Assembly (NCBI GenBank): GCA_026874595.1
Contig: CM049318.1
Span: 15,920,241-15,984,240, forward strand
Reading direction: 5' to 3'
Origin: Sipunculus nudus
Taxonomy: Eukaryota > Annelida > Sipuncula > Golfingiida > Sipunculidae
Length of the DNA: 64,000 bases
Made by a program: the position numbers and the translations under genes. The notes beneath the pieces are model-generated. The model searched no databases. It saw nothing but the letters and a program-made list of their open reading frames with translations, and was not told the DNA's origin. This document shows positions 1 to 11,770 of this stretch, in pieces. The first letter of the stretch is position 1, and each line of letters begins with the position of its first letter.

Positions 1-217
1 ATGTTTGACCGATGGGAAAAGCATCTGTGTGTAATACTTTAATTATTTTACAGCTATTGTTAAAGGGATCAATCCAATAATAAACTTGGTAAAGATATAT
101 AGGGTACAACTAAGGTAATTACAAAAGAAACAGACATTGAAACTGATAGCTTGTAAACAAGGGGGTTCAATTACCAAAGGATATTTAAGGTAATGATAAA
201 GTATAAAACTTTCTTAC

Positions 218-226
218 CTTAGTCAT
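218..226 (-). CDS. Gene D, first coding exon only (partial, runs off the left edge)
   Basis: The minus strand reads ATG ACT AAG and then a splice donor, gtaaga, giving Met-Thr-Lys before a phase-0 intron. This matches exon 1 of gene C at 15444-15455, which encodes Met-Met-Ile-Thr before gtaatt. The similarity continues through the 5' UTR and TATA box and for kilobases upstream. The remaining exons (signal peptide, linker and two cysteine-rich exons by analogy) would lie left of base 1 and cannot be seen. By homology the product is a secreted cysteine-rich protein of the C type. The exon alone is too short to identify; the call rests on the flank paralogy. Confidence 0.55.
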
Positions 227-341
227 CTAATTGGCGATCAGGACAGTCGACTCCTCAGTCCAAGTTTTCCTACTCCGGATTTAGTCTTCTGATGTCTGTA
301 CAGACGTCAGCAGGTCTGAGTTTACCTGTCGCAGCCAGCGT

Positions 342-350
342 CTTTTATAA
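342..350 (-). promoter_or_regulatory. TATA box of gene D
   Basis: The minus strand reads TTATAAAAG about 120 bases upstream of the gene D start codon. The same box stands at the same distance upstream of gene C (567-575 past 15000), inside a well-conserved flank. Conservation of both motif and spacing supports a core promoter. Confidence 0.6.
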
Positions 351-549
351 CGTTATCTCCATCTTCCTGGTCCGTAGTCTACGTGCCTTGGACATCATCC
401 TAGCTCAGCAGTCACGCATGCCTAATGCGCATATGTGCCAGGGATGAATAAAATTGTCACGCTGGGTGTGACGCCGGATCTTGACTGGTGTATAAAAAAG
501 GTGGCCACTGCGTTCGGGATTTTCCCTTTGTATCTTAAATGGCTGGCTG

Positions 550-552
<3 letters not shown>

Positions 553-618
<66 letters not shown>

Positions 619-660
619 GACAGACAGACAGGCAGACAGACAGACAGTCTACCGGAGGCA
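553..660. repeat. Compound microsatellite (GA)n then (CAGA)n
   Basis: About 35 bases of GA dinucleotides run directly into about 70 bases of CAGA tetranucleotides. All open frames here are repeat artefacts. A (TA)n tract follows at 702-740. Confidence 0.95.
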
Positions 661-1544
661 AAGGCTATCATTTGACCCCGTTATTTGAGGAGCATTGATG
701 AATGTATATATATATATATATGCATATATAAATATATATATATGTGTGTTTGTGTTTTAGATACAGCAAAGCATTGTTTGGCTCGCAGAGGCAAAGCCGA
801 CTGTCATATGAATGTCATATATCTGTCATTTTAATATAATACAGAGCTATGTAACATTGTCCTAATCGATATGCCAATACAATGTGAGAGATCAATTCCC
901 ACACGGAGAAATTAATGCCTATATCGCTTCTGTTTAAAAAATAAAAAAAAATTGCCGAACATTTATATGTTTTTGTCTGTGCTTTCTGATTCTGAAAAAA
1001 AAAATATCTCCTTGTTTTTCTTGACATGTTACACCTGCTCTATCAATATGTTAATGTAATACAGAAATGTCTTAAAATGTCTTCAGTTTTGAAGATGTGA
1101 CTTATGAACATGTGACTTGTAACGCTATAGCTAAAACATTGATATAAGTCTACATGCAAAATCAATCTCAAAATGTGCTTTTATGGCACTTTAATTGTTT
1201 GATAAGATAAAGCTTAGTTTGAACAAAATGTCCGCTACGAAAAGCATCATCTCAAAGTCTTTTATCATGAAATAAAAGATATACTCAACTGTTATATTTA
1301 ATACGTGTTTGGCATACCTTTAATAATCGCATCCTTTATATTCACAACATGTTAATATTATGACCATTTTGTTATTTTGCATAATTTCTCTTTATTAAAA
1401 GGAATAACTTTAATATAAAAAGATTATTTCTAACATATATTGAATTAAACAGAGTATTATAAATATCACTTATGTTTACTCAGAATGGTGTTGTGGAGGT
1501 CATCATCACGTCAGCTAAGTACAAAGTTGATATACGGTAGGTAA

Positions 1545-1680
1545 ACAACTACATAAATATTGTCGCAGGCATTTCCATCCACATTCCCTTATCGAGTTCT
1601 TCTAATAATAGCGAACCTGCTTCAGCTAATTAAGAACGACCTTCACCTTGCCGACCTTGACGCTAAAAGCATACTGTTAG
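1545..1680 (+). repeat. Dispersed repeat R1, copy 1
   Basis: The copy begins near ACATAAAT and contains a TTTCC / TCCC / TTCT-CGAGTTC stretch followed by GCTTCAGCTAATTAAGAAC. Related copies occur near 16640, 20180, 34590, 35560, 51550, 55380 and 60970. No coding frame or terminal inverted repeat was seen. The class is unknown. Confidence 0.55.
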
Positions 1681-3706
1681 GATCATTCTCACTTTTATTT
1701 TTTTTTAAATTACAATCTGAGAAAAATACACCAGAAATTTAATGCGGTAAAAAACCATTGTACTCTATACATACCTATTAAAATGTATCTCAAATAAGTA
1801 TCATTCTTGAGCACTACTGGGTGAATATCACGCCGGAACATTGATATAGTTGCTATGTTAAGAATTGACAAAATGATTATAAAGGTCTTATCTTGAGCGA
1901 ACGTCGGTGCGAATATTGCTATAAAATTATAAAGAAAAGCACTGTAAGGCACTAATAATAGGCAGGCGACTTCGTTGAATATCATCTTGCATTTAAACAT
2001 TATGTGAGACCAAAAGTTTGATAATATACGCACCACTTGATCATATTGTAAAAGATAATTTCTGTCGTGATCTGTTTCTCTTTCGAACATAATGGAACAT
2101 TTTTCCAAATATCATCATCCGATGGTAAATGTTATCAGTGTTCTTGTACATTTCTGTTAAATTATAATTTATTTACCCTTTTGAAAAAACATATTTCAGA
2201 CAAACAAACCACATTCAAACACACATACGTTCATATATACATATGCATACACACAGTTGTACTAAAAGATCGGAGCCATAAACGGAAAAAATAATACCTA
2301 ACAATAATTAGAAATTATAGCGATTTATATTTTGATGGACAAACTCCTAAAAATATATGTACTTGAAGGTATTTGGGTTTTCCCCAAGGCAGTCCCTTTT
2401 CATAACGACACTATTGTGTAGGCATGCTGGTCCAAATTTGTGTCATCAGTAGAAAATATAATAGTAAGTAGGTCAAAGTACTGCGACAGGTGGATTTACT
2501 GTAGTCATGGTCCGGGTACTCATGCGAGGAGAGATGCGAGGGAGCGTGATAATTCAGCTGATATGTCACCTTGCTCATCAAATCCCATATCCCAGGTCGC
2601 TTCAGCATACGCATCGATAAGTTCCTATCTTCAATTTTAATATGTTTCTAAGAAGAAAAACGTATGAAACTAGAATAACACTCAGTATAGTGCTCACCTC
2701 CGCCAAGGTAAAACAAACCTATTTATTTTGCCTCGCTCTGAGGCAGTAACCGCACTTGCAAAAATTCTGGATCGTGAGTCATTATATTCTGTCCGCAGTA
2801 TGCCATTAATCACGCATCAGTTCGGTTTACTGTGGTCCGCTTGTAAGGTGGTTTGCTTTTGATTGGTTTACAGTAAAATAATTCCTAGTACTCAGAGGTA
2901 AATCCGTTTCTGATCTCCGAGAGGCCCGTTTTACTACAATTGCACACAATCTTTACCTGAAGTATAACTTTTACTTATTGCAGCACTGTAGTTACAGATG
3001 TCTCTTTTATTGCATGTGTATGTGCAGCGTTAGCATTGGCCGTTGCCATGACGGCATAGCCGGCCCATGCGTGGGGTCTGACGTGTAAGCAGCGGTCGTG
3101 CTAGTCTGGGTATTTCTTGCCTGGCAGAGCCTATCCGGCCGTCGTGTGAACCCTGATATGTAGAAACACAACGATGTTGTTCTAGATGTTTCCTGTAACG
3201 CGTGTGTACCGTGTATTATGTTAGGTTCTTAGGATTGTTCGGGAAATAAATAAGGGGCTGTGTTTTAGAGCGAGGAGGAGAGGAGAGAAATATTCCTGCG
3301 GACACAGAAACGTGTAAGTCAGTTGTGGACCTTTTCCGATAAGTGCGGCAATTATAGATTTTCTTCTAAATTTGTGACGGATTTTATATAGTCTTCTGTT
3401 TTCCTTTCGGATCACTGCCAGGATTTCACTTTGGATTACAGTAGATCGATTTTTGTGATTACATTGAACTGTTATTCTCTGACAAGGTTTGTGTGAACTG
3501 TTCATCCGGTTTATACATTTGAAAGGACTTGTCGCTGTTACAGTGGTGGTATCAAGGTACTGTGAACTTTGTTAATTATTTGCTGTGTGATTATATTGAC
3601 TTTTTGTTATACTGTTATTGTTCTGTGAAATTGTATTGATTGAATGTATTGTATTGTTAGGGTTGTTTTAAAGAATTAATTATAGTTATTTGTTAACAAA
3701 AAAAAA

Positions 3707-4498
3707 CTAACTTCTTTATTCATTCCCCTAGACATTTCACGCTGCCTACTGTTACAGATTCTGATTTTTTTATCTATATGACAAAGTCACGCATACGTGA
3801 TCTGTTGATATTAGGTTCCGTAGCACTGTAAACTGGATTAACAACTAATTGCGAATAGGAAAGTCACGTTTTACTGAAAAAGCTTTTTAGGCGTTTGGAA
3901 TCCGGTGCGTACGCAGAGTGTTCTAATTCAGGACTGAAATTAAGTATTATCCGATTTAATTGCGAACCCAGTGAGGATACGGCCTAAGGAAATGTAGTCA
4001 CCCAAGGCCCATGTCACATGGAACGTCCGAAAGGCTAATTTGTTTGTGAGGGAAACATCGCCTCGGCTTTGATTCGAACCTACGATCCCTCCAAAAAAAC
4101 ACTAACTTCTTTATTCATTCCCCTAGACATTTCACGCTGCCTACTGTTACAGATTCTTATTTTTTTATCTATATGACAAAGTTTAAGTTCGTCACGCATA
4201 CGTGATCTGTTGATATTAGGTTCCGTAGCACTGTAAACTGGATTAACAACTAATTGCGAATAGGAAAGTCACGTTTTACTGAAAAAGCTTTTTAGGCGTT
4301 TGGAATCCGGTGCGTAAGCAGAGTGTTCTAATTCAGGACTGAAATTAAGTATTATCCGATTTAATTGCGAACCCAGTGAGGATACGGCCTAAGGAAATGT
4401 AGTCACCCAAGGCCCATGTCACATGGAACGTCCGAAAGGCTAATTCGTTTGTGAGGGAAACATCGCCTCGGCTTTGATTCGAACCTACGATCCCTCCT
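3707..4498. repeat. Tandem duplication, two units of about 395 bp
   Basis: Unit 1 spans 3707-4092 and unit 2 spans 4102-4498. They are nearly identical: I see a 12-base insertion after the ATGACAAAGT stretch in unit 2 and a few substitutions. Each unit ends with GATTCGAACC, the reverse complement of a tRNA B box, so each carries a minus-strand tRNA-derived SINE-like sequence. Related sequence recurs at 17330-17640 and 19195-19430. Confidence 0.85.
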
Positions 4499-4760
4499 TA
4501 ACGCTGAACTTGTTTCAAAAGTATTTTGCGTAATAATGTTAACAGGCAAATCACCTGAGCTTCTTCATAACGCTGATCTTGTTACATCAGCGCTTTGTCT
4601 AATCATGCTAACAGACAAAACAACTAGAGCAATACCCGGTTGCTGACGTCACAATCTAAAAGAGTTCATGCCTGCGTTTCTTTTTTAATTGAACAATAAT
4701 TATCCTCAATCAGGTTATCATCTTCTTAACTAACAATAATATGTATGTGTTTCTTTCCAG

Positions 4761-5611
4761 TAGAACAGTCTACAAAACCTGTCGCCGTCAAAACAATGGT
4801 CCAATCAGGTGGACACGCTACTGCCGGGAAGGCCACTGTACCTTGGCTTATGTGTACCCAAACGTCTGCATGTACGCCTGTGTGTAATTATAAGTTTTGA
4901 TATAACTGGGAGTGCTGGATTTAGACAATCGCAGGCCTGAGCCACAAGACTCGGGGAGGCGGCCGATGATCATGAGAAAAAAAAGTTACTCCATTCTTAT
5001 CCAGGTAATGGAAGTAAAACAAATATGAAATTGAATCAGTGATAACAGAGTGTTTTACATTTAGTGATTTACCAAGCGTATGGTATTAATTATGTCTTTC
5101 ACACAAAATATTTAAAGCCTTAAACCAGACTTTATAAAGTTATTTTAGAAACTGCTTCTGTTATTAATGCAATTTTATTAATGACCAAAATATGTATCGC
5201 ACACAGAATCTCTGCTAAAACATTATATTATCCTTATTTAATTAGTTTAAAAAATAGATAGGACTTTTATTTTTTTTATCCGGACATACCATTGTTAAAG
5301 CCCTGGGTTGCATCCCGCTCACTCTACATAAAAATCTGGCTGATGTGTTAAGAACTTAATGACATACTTTCTTTCCGTTCAGTCACTTCAACAGGCGTTT
5401 CAGCTGTAATCACTTTAATGAATGGTGTGCACATGCAGGAACGTTTACGTCGGAACGTATATGTCGGAACTTGCCAGTGGCCTGGATGATTCATCAGGCG
5501 CTTGCGCATTACGTACAAGACCGGCTGTTGCTGCCCATTATCCTGTGAGGTTTACCTCAAGGACACCTGGCCGCTCTGGCTAGCACTACTTAAGGGTCAA
5601 CAAACAGGACC
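4761..5611 (+). pseudogene. Inverted, decayed copy of exons 4-5 of a gene C-type cysteine-rich gene
   Basis: The exon-4 part (4761 or 4764 to 4883) is open and has an acceptor after TTCTTTCCAG and a donor gtaatt. It encodes IRWTRYCREGHC, then YVYPNV, against IRWIHYCWAGRC and YVYPNV in gene C. Intron 3 sequence just upstream also matches gene C. The exon-5 part begins near 5393 after CCGTTCAG with HFNRRFSC, against HYNRCCSW in gene C. After deletions the frame is lost: the frame encoding RRLRITYKTGC, matching RRVLISYKAGC, is no longer continuous with the acceptor frame and carries a TGA where gene C has Trp-Cys. The poly(A) signal AATAAA of gene C is AACAAA here. Exons 1-3 were not found, so this looks like a partial inverted duplication. 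Confidence 0.7.
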
Positions 5612-5699
5612 CAGCGTAAGCGGGATAAATTAATGGTGCTCATTCTTTAAGGACCGTTACTGCAGATCATAATTCCAGGTGTCATTTAAGCCTAATTCC

Positions 5700-8600
5700 T
5701 TTTGTCAGCCAATCAGCAACTGAAGAATGCATTGGCTCCATTTTTTTATACATGTGTTTTTGTTTATACCTTACGTGGGCTTGACAGGTCATTAAAAATG
5801 CAACTTTTTTTTCTGAATGATGAACTAACTTGTCCATGACACATGTTTAATGGCAAGGCTGTATAATTTATATTCGTAGTTGTAAACAAAGTTAGAAAAA
5901 ATATTATTTTATGACTTTTAAGGTATATCGTATTAATATGTAATAAACATTTAAATATGGACTAAATTATTAGTGTTTTTGATCTATTACAGATTGGTTT
6001 TGTGATATGTCAGTGACCTTTCAACTTTCTCCTCCCCTACCTTCTACAGATAAAGGTGCACCAGTCAAAAACGGCATATCACCTACAACCCACAAGTTTA
6101 AAAAAGTTCAAACAGTAATTCTTTGCTACAGTTCAGAAAATGTTCCATGATTCTTTAACATTCAAGACATATACTTCGAGGACTTCCGTTAAATGAATTG
6201 GAATGATATTATACAGTTATACGTAAAACAGTTTCAAAATTAAATGCGCTATATTTTTTTAATTAACTAACAAATTACAAAAACAGTTTCAGGATGCCTA
6301 ACTTAATTTTCTATTGATTTAGAAATATTTTCTCTTCTCTAGCAACAAGCATGGTCCTTGTCAAGAGATTGAAAGTATACGGATATCAATACAAGTAGTA
6401 GAGGCCTGTAGTAGGGACCTGGACGGTCGAGTAGTTTCATGCTTTCATGCTGGTAAAATCTCCGGTGTGGCCATTAGAGCAAGTTAATGGGAAGAGCCTG
6501 TCCGAAGTCGGTGGTAAATAAAAATGCAGGTTCTTAATTTTTTTATGTACATTTTGGCTATGTTGAAACAACTTGGCATAAAAAAAACATAAAGAAAATC
6601 ATGGGTTAGCAAATTGTGCAGTGTAAACAAGTAACAGTATTTGGCGGAAAATGTTACATGTGCACCATGGTTCATCAAAATAAGATTTCACACGCAAGAA
6701 AAAATATGTACCAGATCTGTTCAATTTCGCCTTATGATCAATTCGCCAGATGGCAGCATCGTTTTACATTTTGGCTGCACATAAGGAGTGAAATATTAAC
6801 ATCTGCTTCAAATTGATAAGATATCTTTACTAATCAGATGTAAGCACTCATCTCAGTAAAACAGGTTACAGAAAATTCATGTTGACAAGAGAGACATCTG
6901 GTGAAGAAAGGACAGATCAACTTATCACGCGTTGCCTACTGTGCATTGGATTTTGAATTAAGCATAAGATGATGATCTTTAACTAACGGTGTATACATAA
7001 TCAATACGCCTAGCGTTTAATACTGTTTTAACCAAAAATCAGACGTGATTTTAAACAAAATGTTTTTAAATGCGATTAAACAACAATAACAAATATAAAA
7101 AAGGCGTCATTCTCTGTGCTCTTCCTCTATACAAGTTTGCTCTATTTTTTTGTTGGTATTCCCTTACAGGTTCTGGGTGATTTCCAAAGGGGACCTCTGT
7201 TGCTAATGTATTGATAATAAAATGCTTATCGGAGACATCAAAACTTCTCCAGGATCTTCCTCATGATACTACAACCCTATCCAATGTCGCCTCCAGTACA
7301 ATGCAGTCAGCTAATACCGGCCAATGGTTTTATTATAATGAAAGAAAAATGTAACAATATGACAAAAATCTTGGAATTAAGATGAACGATGACGATGAAC
7401 AAATCATCAACAGCAATTGTAATGTAGGGGGGGGGGGGCGAAATTTTGCGAAGGGGCAGGTTTACGGAACTTTGACCTGATCAAAGGTCAAGGATAAGGT
7501 CATAAGAAAACCTGTATTTTTTATTTTCCTCATATTATTAGGATCAACAAGTCTTATCTATAAAAAAGCTCATATACCCATATATCCACTCCACATATTA
7601 TGAACAATATGGATCTGTTATGACCTTTCATGCTCTGTTGTAGGTTGTACAAAGGTTTTGATTGAAAAAAGATAAGTCTTATTAAAACAGAATAAAAAAA
7701 AGAGAAAAAGGCAATCCGTACAGACTAGAGAGACATCTGTTGGAGAATGGACTGATCAATTTATCATTTGTTGCATAAAGTTCGTCGTATTTAATTATTT
7801 GGTCAAGCACAAGGCGACAATCTTTAACTGAAGGCACCTGCATAACAGATATGCCTGGTGCCTATAGCTGTGATAGCAGGCAAAGATCGGACGATATTTG
7901 ATGCAAGACTGGATTTGAGATTTTAGGAAGGGAGCAGGTTTGCCGTTTACAACGAAAAATATATCTCATAAAAAGAGGTCCGGCGATTCAAGGTAGAGAG
8001 TATTGGGTGAGGTTGGTTCATGCGAAAACTATGAAGCAAAAAGTACAAAAAGGTAATTTTACTCAGTCAGGTAGAAATTTAACCCGTTTACCACCAGTCC
8101 GCACCGGCCTCTAACATGCATCAAATGCTACCGAAGGGACAATTATCTCGAGATAATATCTTGTGATCTCGAAATAATGATCTCGAAATAATAAAAAAAA
8201 ATAATTATATTTTGAATATTGAATAAATTAATAATTATATAGGTTTGCCTTTCTGTTCATATGTGTATTTCTATGTTTGTATGTGCTGTGAAGTGTCCTA
8301 TTCATTTTGGATCCTTCCTTGTTGTACTTTGTCAGTTTTTCTACCCGTTTATGTATCTCTTTTCGTATGGCTCTCTGTTTCATACCTGCCAGGTTGTATA
8401 GCTCTCACTTTCTTTGTCTTTTTGCATGTCTGTTTATAGGTTTATTTTTTATGTTTCTGTCAGTTTGTATATTTGTCTATATGTAATTATGTTTTTTTTT
8501 ATGGGTATGTCTTTTGTTTTTCTGTCGATAAATGTTCCCTTAGTTTGGATACGGAAGGGATGCAAAATCCTGCTTTGGATATCTTATTGTTTGTTCGTCT

Positions 8601-9988
8601 GTTTGTCAAATAACTTTAAATAACGGTTTTAATGAACCAATGAAACCACACGACCAGGTTGTCATGGCACACAGTTAGTATAAATAATTTAGAGGTAGAT
8701 GATTATTCGGAGCAGCATGTGCTCTCCCAGTGAAAACTTATATTTATGTATCTTTTGGCCATTCTTACTCTGAGCAGGATGTCAGAAGCTAGCCCATGTT
8801 AAGAGACTGTTTGGCGTCGTAATAGGACTGCCGGTCATGGAAATATACTCTATATGCTAAAGTTATAAACTCGAGTCATTCTACATCTCCTTAAATTTTT
8901 GTAGCAAGATTCTCAAGATTTTATTGCAAAGGCTTGTAAAGAATTGTAATCTGACCAATGAGTGTGTGTTATCGCTTTTTGCTTCCAACTGCAAATTTGA
9001 AATCCGTGACACCCCTCTCTTTGGGTGATTTTTGGCCCTGAGCAGCTCACGCGATAAGACCTTGAACAACTTGCCAAAAAAGCAGCGGTAACAGCGAAGA
9101 GGAACTTAAACAATAAAGGTGTGTAACAACTCAGGAAGTATATCATTGAGAGAGATATTCTGAGATTCTGAGCGAGTGTATTACTGATGATCAGCAGGTT
9201 GTCCCTTTATTGCAACTGATGCCGTGTACGTATCCAGTTTCATAAATACCCGCTGCATAAAAATCTTAAAGTAAGAGCGCTTAAATCCTGCTTGATGCAA
9301 AATATCATGAAATCGAACATTGTGTTTTACAGTGATACTTAATTATTCAGGAGCAGAACACGTTTATGGATCCGACTGAACAAAAATTTGTGCTGAAATT
9401 CCTACTTAAGTGATTTAACAATTCTAAATTTTTAGTTTAGCTTCCTAGGGGTTGACTGTTTTTCCTAATATTTAGACAGTCTCCAGTTGGTGCGTTTGAT
9501 ATATAACTCTCTATATAGAAGATCTATCATGGATGTCACCGATAAGCACAACAGATCTTGGCCTACCGATGGAGACAAATAAGCACCATACGTATTTAAT
9601 TTACTGCTCCGGGTAGAGACCCACCTGATTGGAATGTTTATGGGACATAACATTGTTGAATTGGGGTTTAATGCTACCGTATGATAAACGTGTGTTTCGC
9701 ATACAGTCTAACCACTATTATGTTGGCACCCTTGGGCCTGGACCAATGGCCAGCACATAGAGGGCTGCCCCCTAGTATGGTATATTGGTATAATTACACC
9801 TGTTTTGAGAACTTATTGCATGTATCATCTCTCTTTATTTAATAATTAGTTTAGGTTTTCTGTGATAATTTACATTTAATTATCAAGACATTTGTTAGAA
9901 AATATGTATTTTATTACATTAAAGTATGGACAAAAATAAGCAGAATAAAAGGAAACTATGTGCAGATGGTCTGTACGATAGCTGAACT

Positions 9989-10079
<91 letters not shown>

Positions 10080-11690
10080 CGTTTTGTGTTATAAGCATAA
10101 GATGGCAAAGCAGTATGTGGTATTTAGCATTACCTTTGGAAGTAAGAATTCTTAACAATATATTCTTTGAAATATAGTCATTTTACTGATAAAAGGTGAA
10201 ATAGCAAGAAAATTACGTCACCAACCTAAATCAACCATCTTACGAAAAAATTCTTAGCGAGTAGACAAGTAAGTAAAACACGAACATTATCCGGTCAGTG
10301 GAAGTCCATAAAACATTTGAAGTGTGTTATACACTTTGAATGAATGTGTTAAATTGTCACAATTCTTATTTCTTGGTGAAAAAGTCCGTGATTTAAGATT
10401 GTTTGAAGCAAAGTTTTGCATTTACTATCAGAGGGTCCAGGTTAAACACCATTTCAACAGTTAAAATCTTTATGTAACAACAGTTAAATAAACACTGACC
10501 TGGGCAGAGGGGCATTTAGCTGAGGTACCTCATCACATAATATTAATTAGGTGAATGAGCAGAGCTTCCTTCAACTCTTTGTAGCCAAACAAACAAATAT
10601 TAATTAATTTATCTAAACAAATATTAAGACATATTTATCCCATTAGTATGCATGCATCATAAGATAAAGCTTGAGTTAAATAGATGATAACTAATATTAT
10701 GCAAAGTTTACGTGTATACCTCTAAATTTGGTTTATTTGTTTTTATTGTTATTATTACAATTTATGAATATTCTCATTATATAAGTAAAATTAGTATTAT
10801 TTAATAATGTTTAAAGCGCGATACAAACGGCTTATAAAGTTGCTATAAGCAGAAAGTTCCACTCTTGACAAAACTGCCCACTTTACAGAATATCGAGGTG
10901 CTGAAATAAGCTTAAAATTACAAAGAGAAGAAAACACGAAACTGCCAAAAATTGCCCTCTTAATAGAGGTGTGCACTTGAAAGAGGTGACCACTTTATAG
11001 AGTTGCCCACTAGGAGACGTTTCACTATATATGACATTTTTTTTGTAGCTGGGATATTATAGTTTTATTGTCAACTTGGAGGACTCCAGTGTTCGAACAC
11101 CTGTTATTAGGGCTCACAGTGCAGAATAAAGAAGAGAAGTGAGAGAGCATGGGAGCTCTAGCTAGTGGACCTAGTGAATGACGACATCCGTTGACGACGG
11201 TCGTTTCAAGGTCCTACCAAATCCGAGGCATGCAATCACAGTGTAGGATATCCTATAATATTACTCGCGGATATTGTAAGTACAGATTTACTTAATATTC
11301 ATTATCTTATTGATAAAATATTAATTTTGTTATTGCTGTACTTTTATCTGATAAATGAGTTCATATGAAAAAAAAATCCATGCCACACAACCATATTGAA
11401 CACATATCTTCAACAATCATCATTAATTCCATATTTAAATTTTACAAATCAATAACACTAGAATCTTCATGTTTAAAAGTTTATTAAATAATGATAAGGT
11501 TGTTATATTGTCAATAGTCATAAAATAGTCATTTTCCAAACATTTGTTTACTACTAGGTAATTTTTTTTCATATCAGATTTGTCACAAGAATAATTATGA
11601 TTAAAAACTGAGTTCACTATTGAGCTTTAGCGTTATTGACATAAAGGATTATGATCTGCAGTGGCTGTAAATTGTGCTTGGTAATCTTAT
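5700..11690. other. Gene-free interval between the inverted pseudogene and gene C
   Basis: I see no supported exon here. It holds a poly-G run near 7428, a diverged pair of about 150-bp repeats (6886-7030 and 7726-7868), a TCTCGA-rich stretch at 8140-8195, a long (TA)n tract at 9990-10077, and a stretch at 10820-11030 with repeated 'cccactttata' phrases that resembles the end of a dispersed element. Confidence 0.6.
9990..10077. repeat. (TA)n microsatellite
   Basis: Nearly uninterrupted TA dinucleotides for almost 90 bases, with one TTTA interruption. It is one of many long TA tracts in the window. Confidence 0.95.
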
Positions 11691-11704
11691 TAAGCTGGTC
11701 TCTG

Positions 11705-11710
11705 TTTATT
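11705..11710 (-). terminator. Poly(A) signal of gene C
   Basis: The minus strand reads AATAAA about 60 bases past the gene C stop codon. The inverted pseudogene has AACAAA at the matching place. Confidence 0.6.
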
Positions 11711-11770
11711 GACCGTTGATTAGCATTAGGCAGAGTAGCAAGGTGTCCTGGTACCATACGCTCTGCCTTG

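Noticed and set aside
1710-2108. 132-codon minus-strand open frame with hydrophobic stretches
   Set aside because: It lies in the D/C flank duplication, and the gene C copy (16800-17170) has indels that break the frame. The sequence is AT-rich and no family was recognised.
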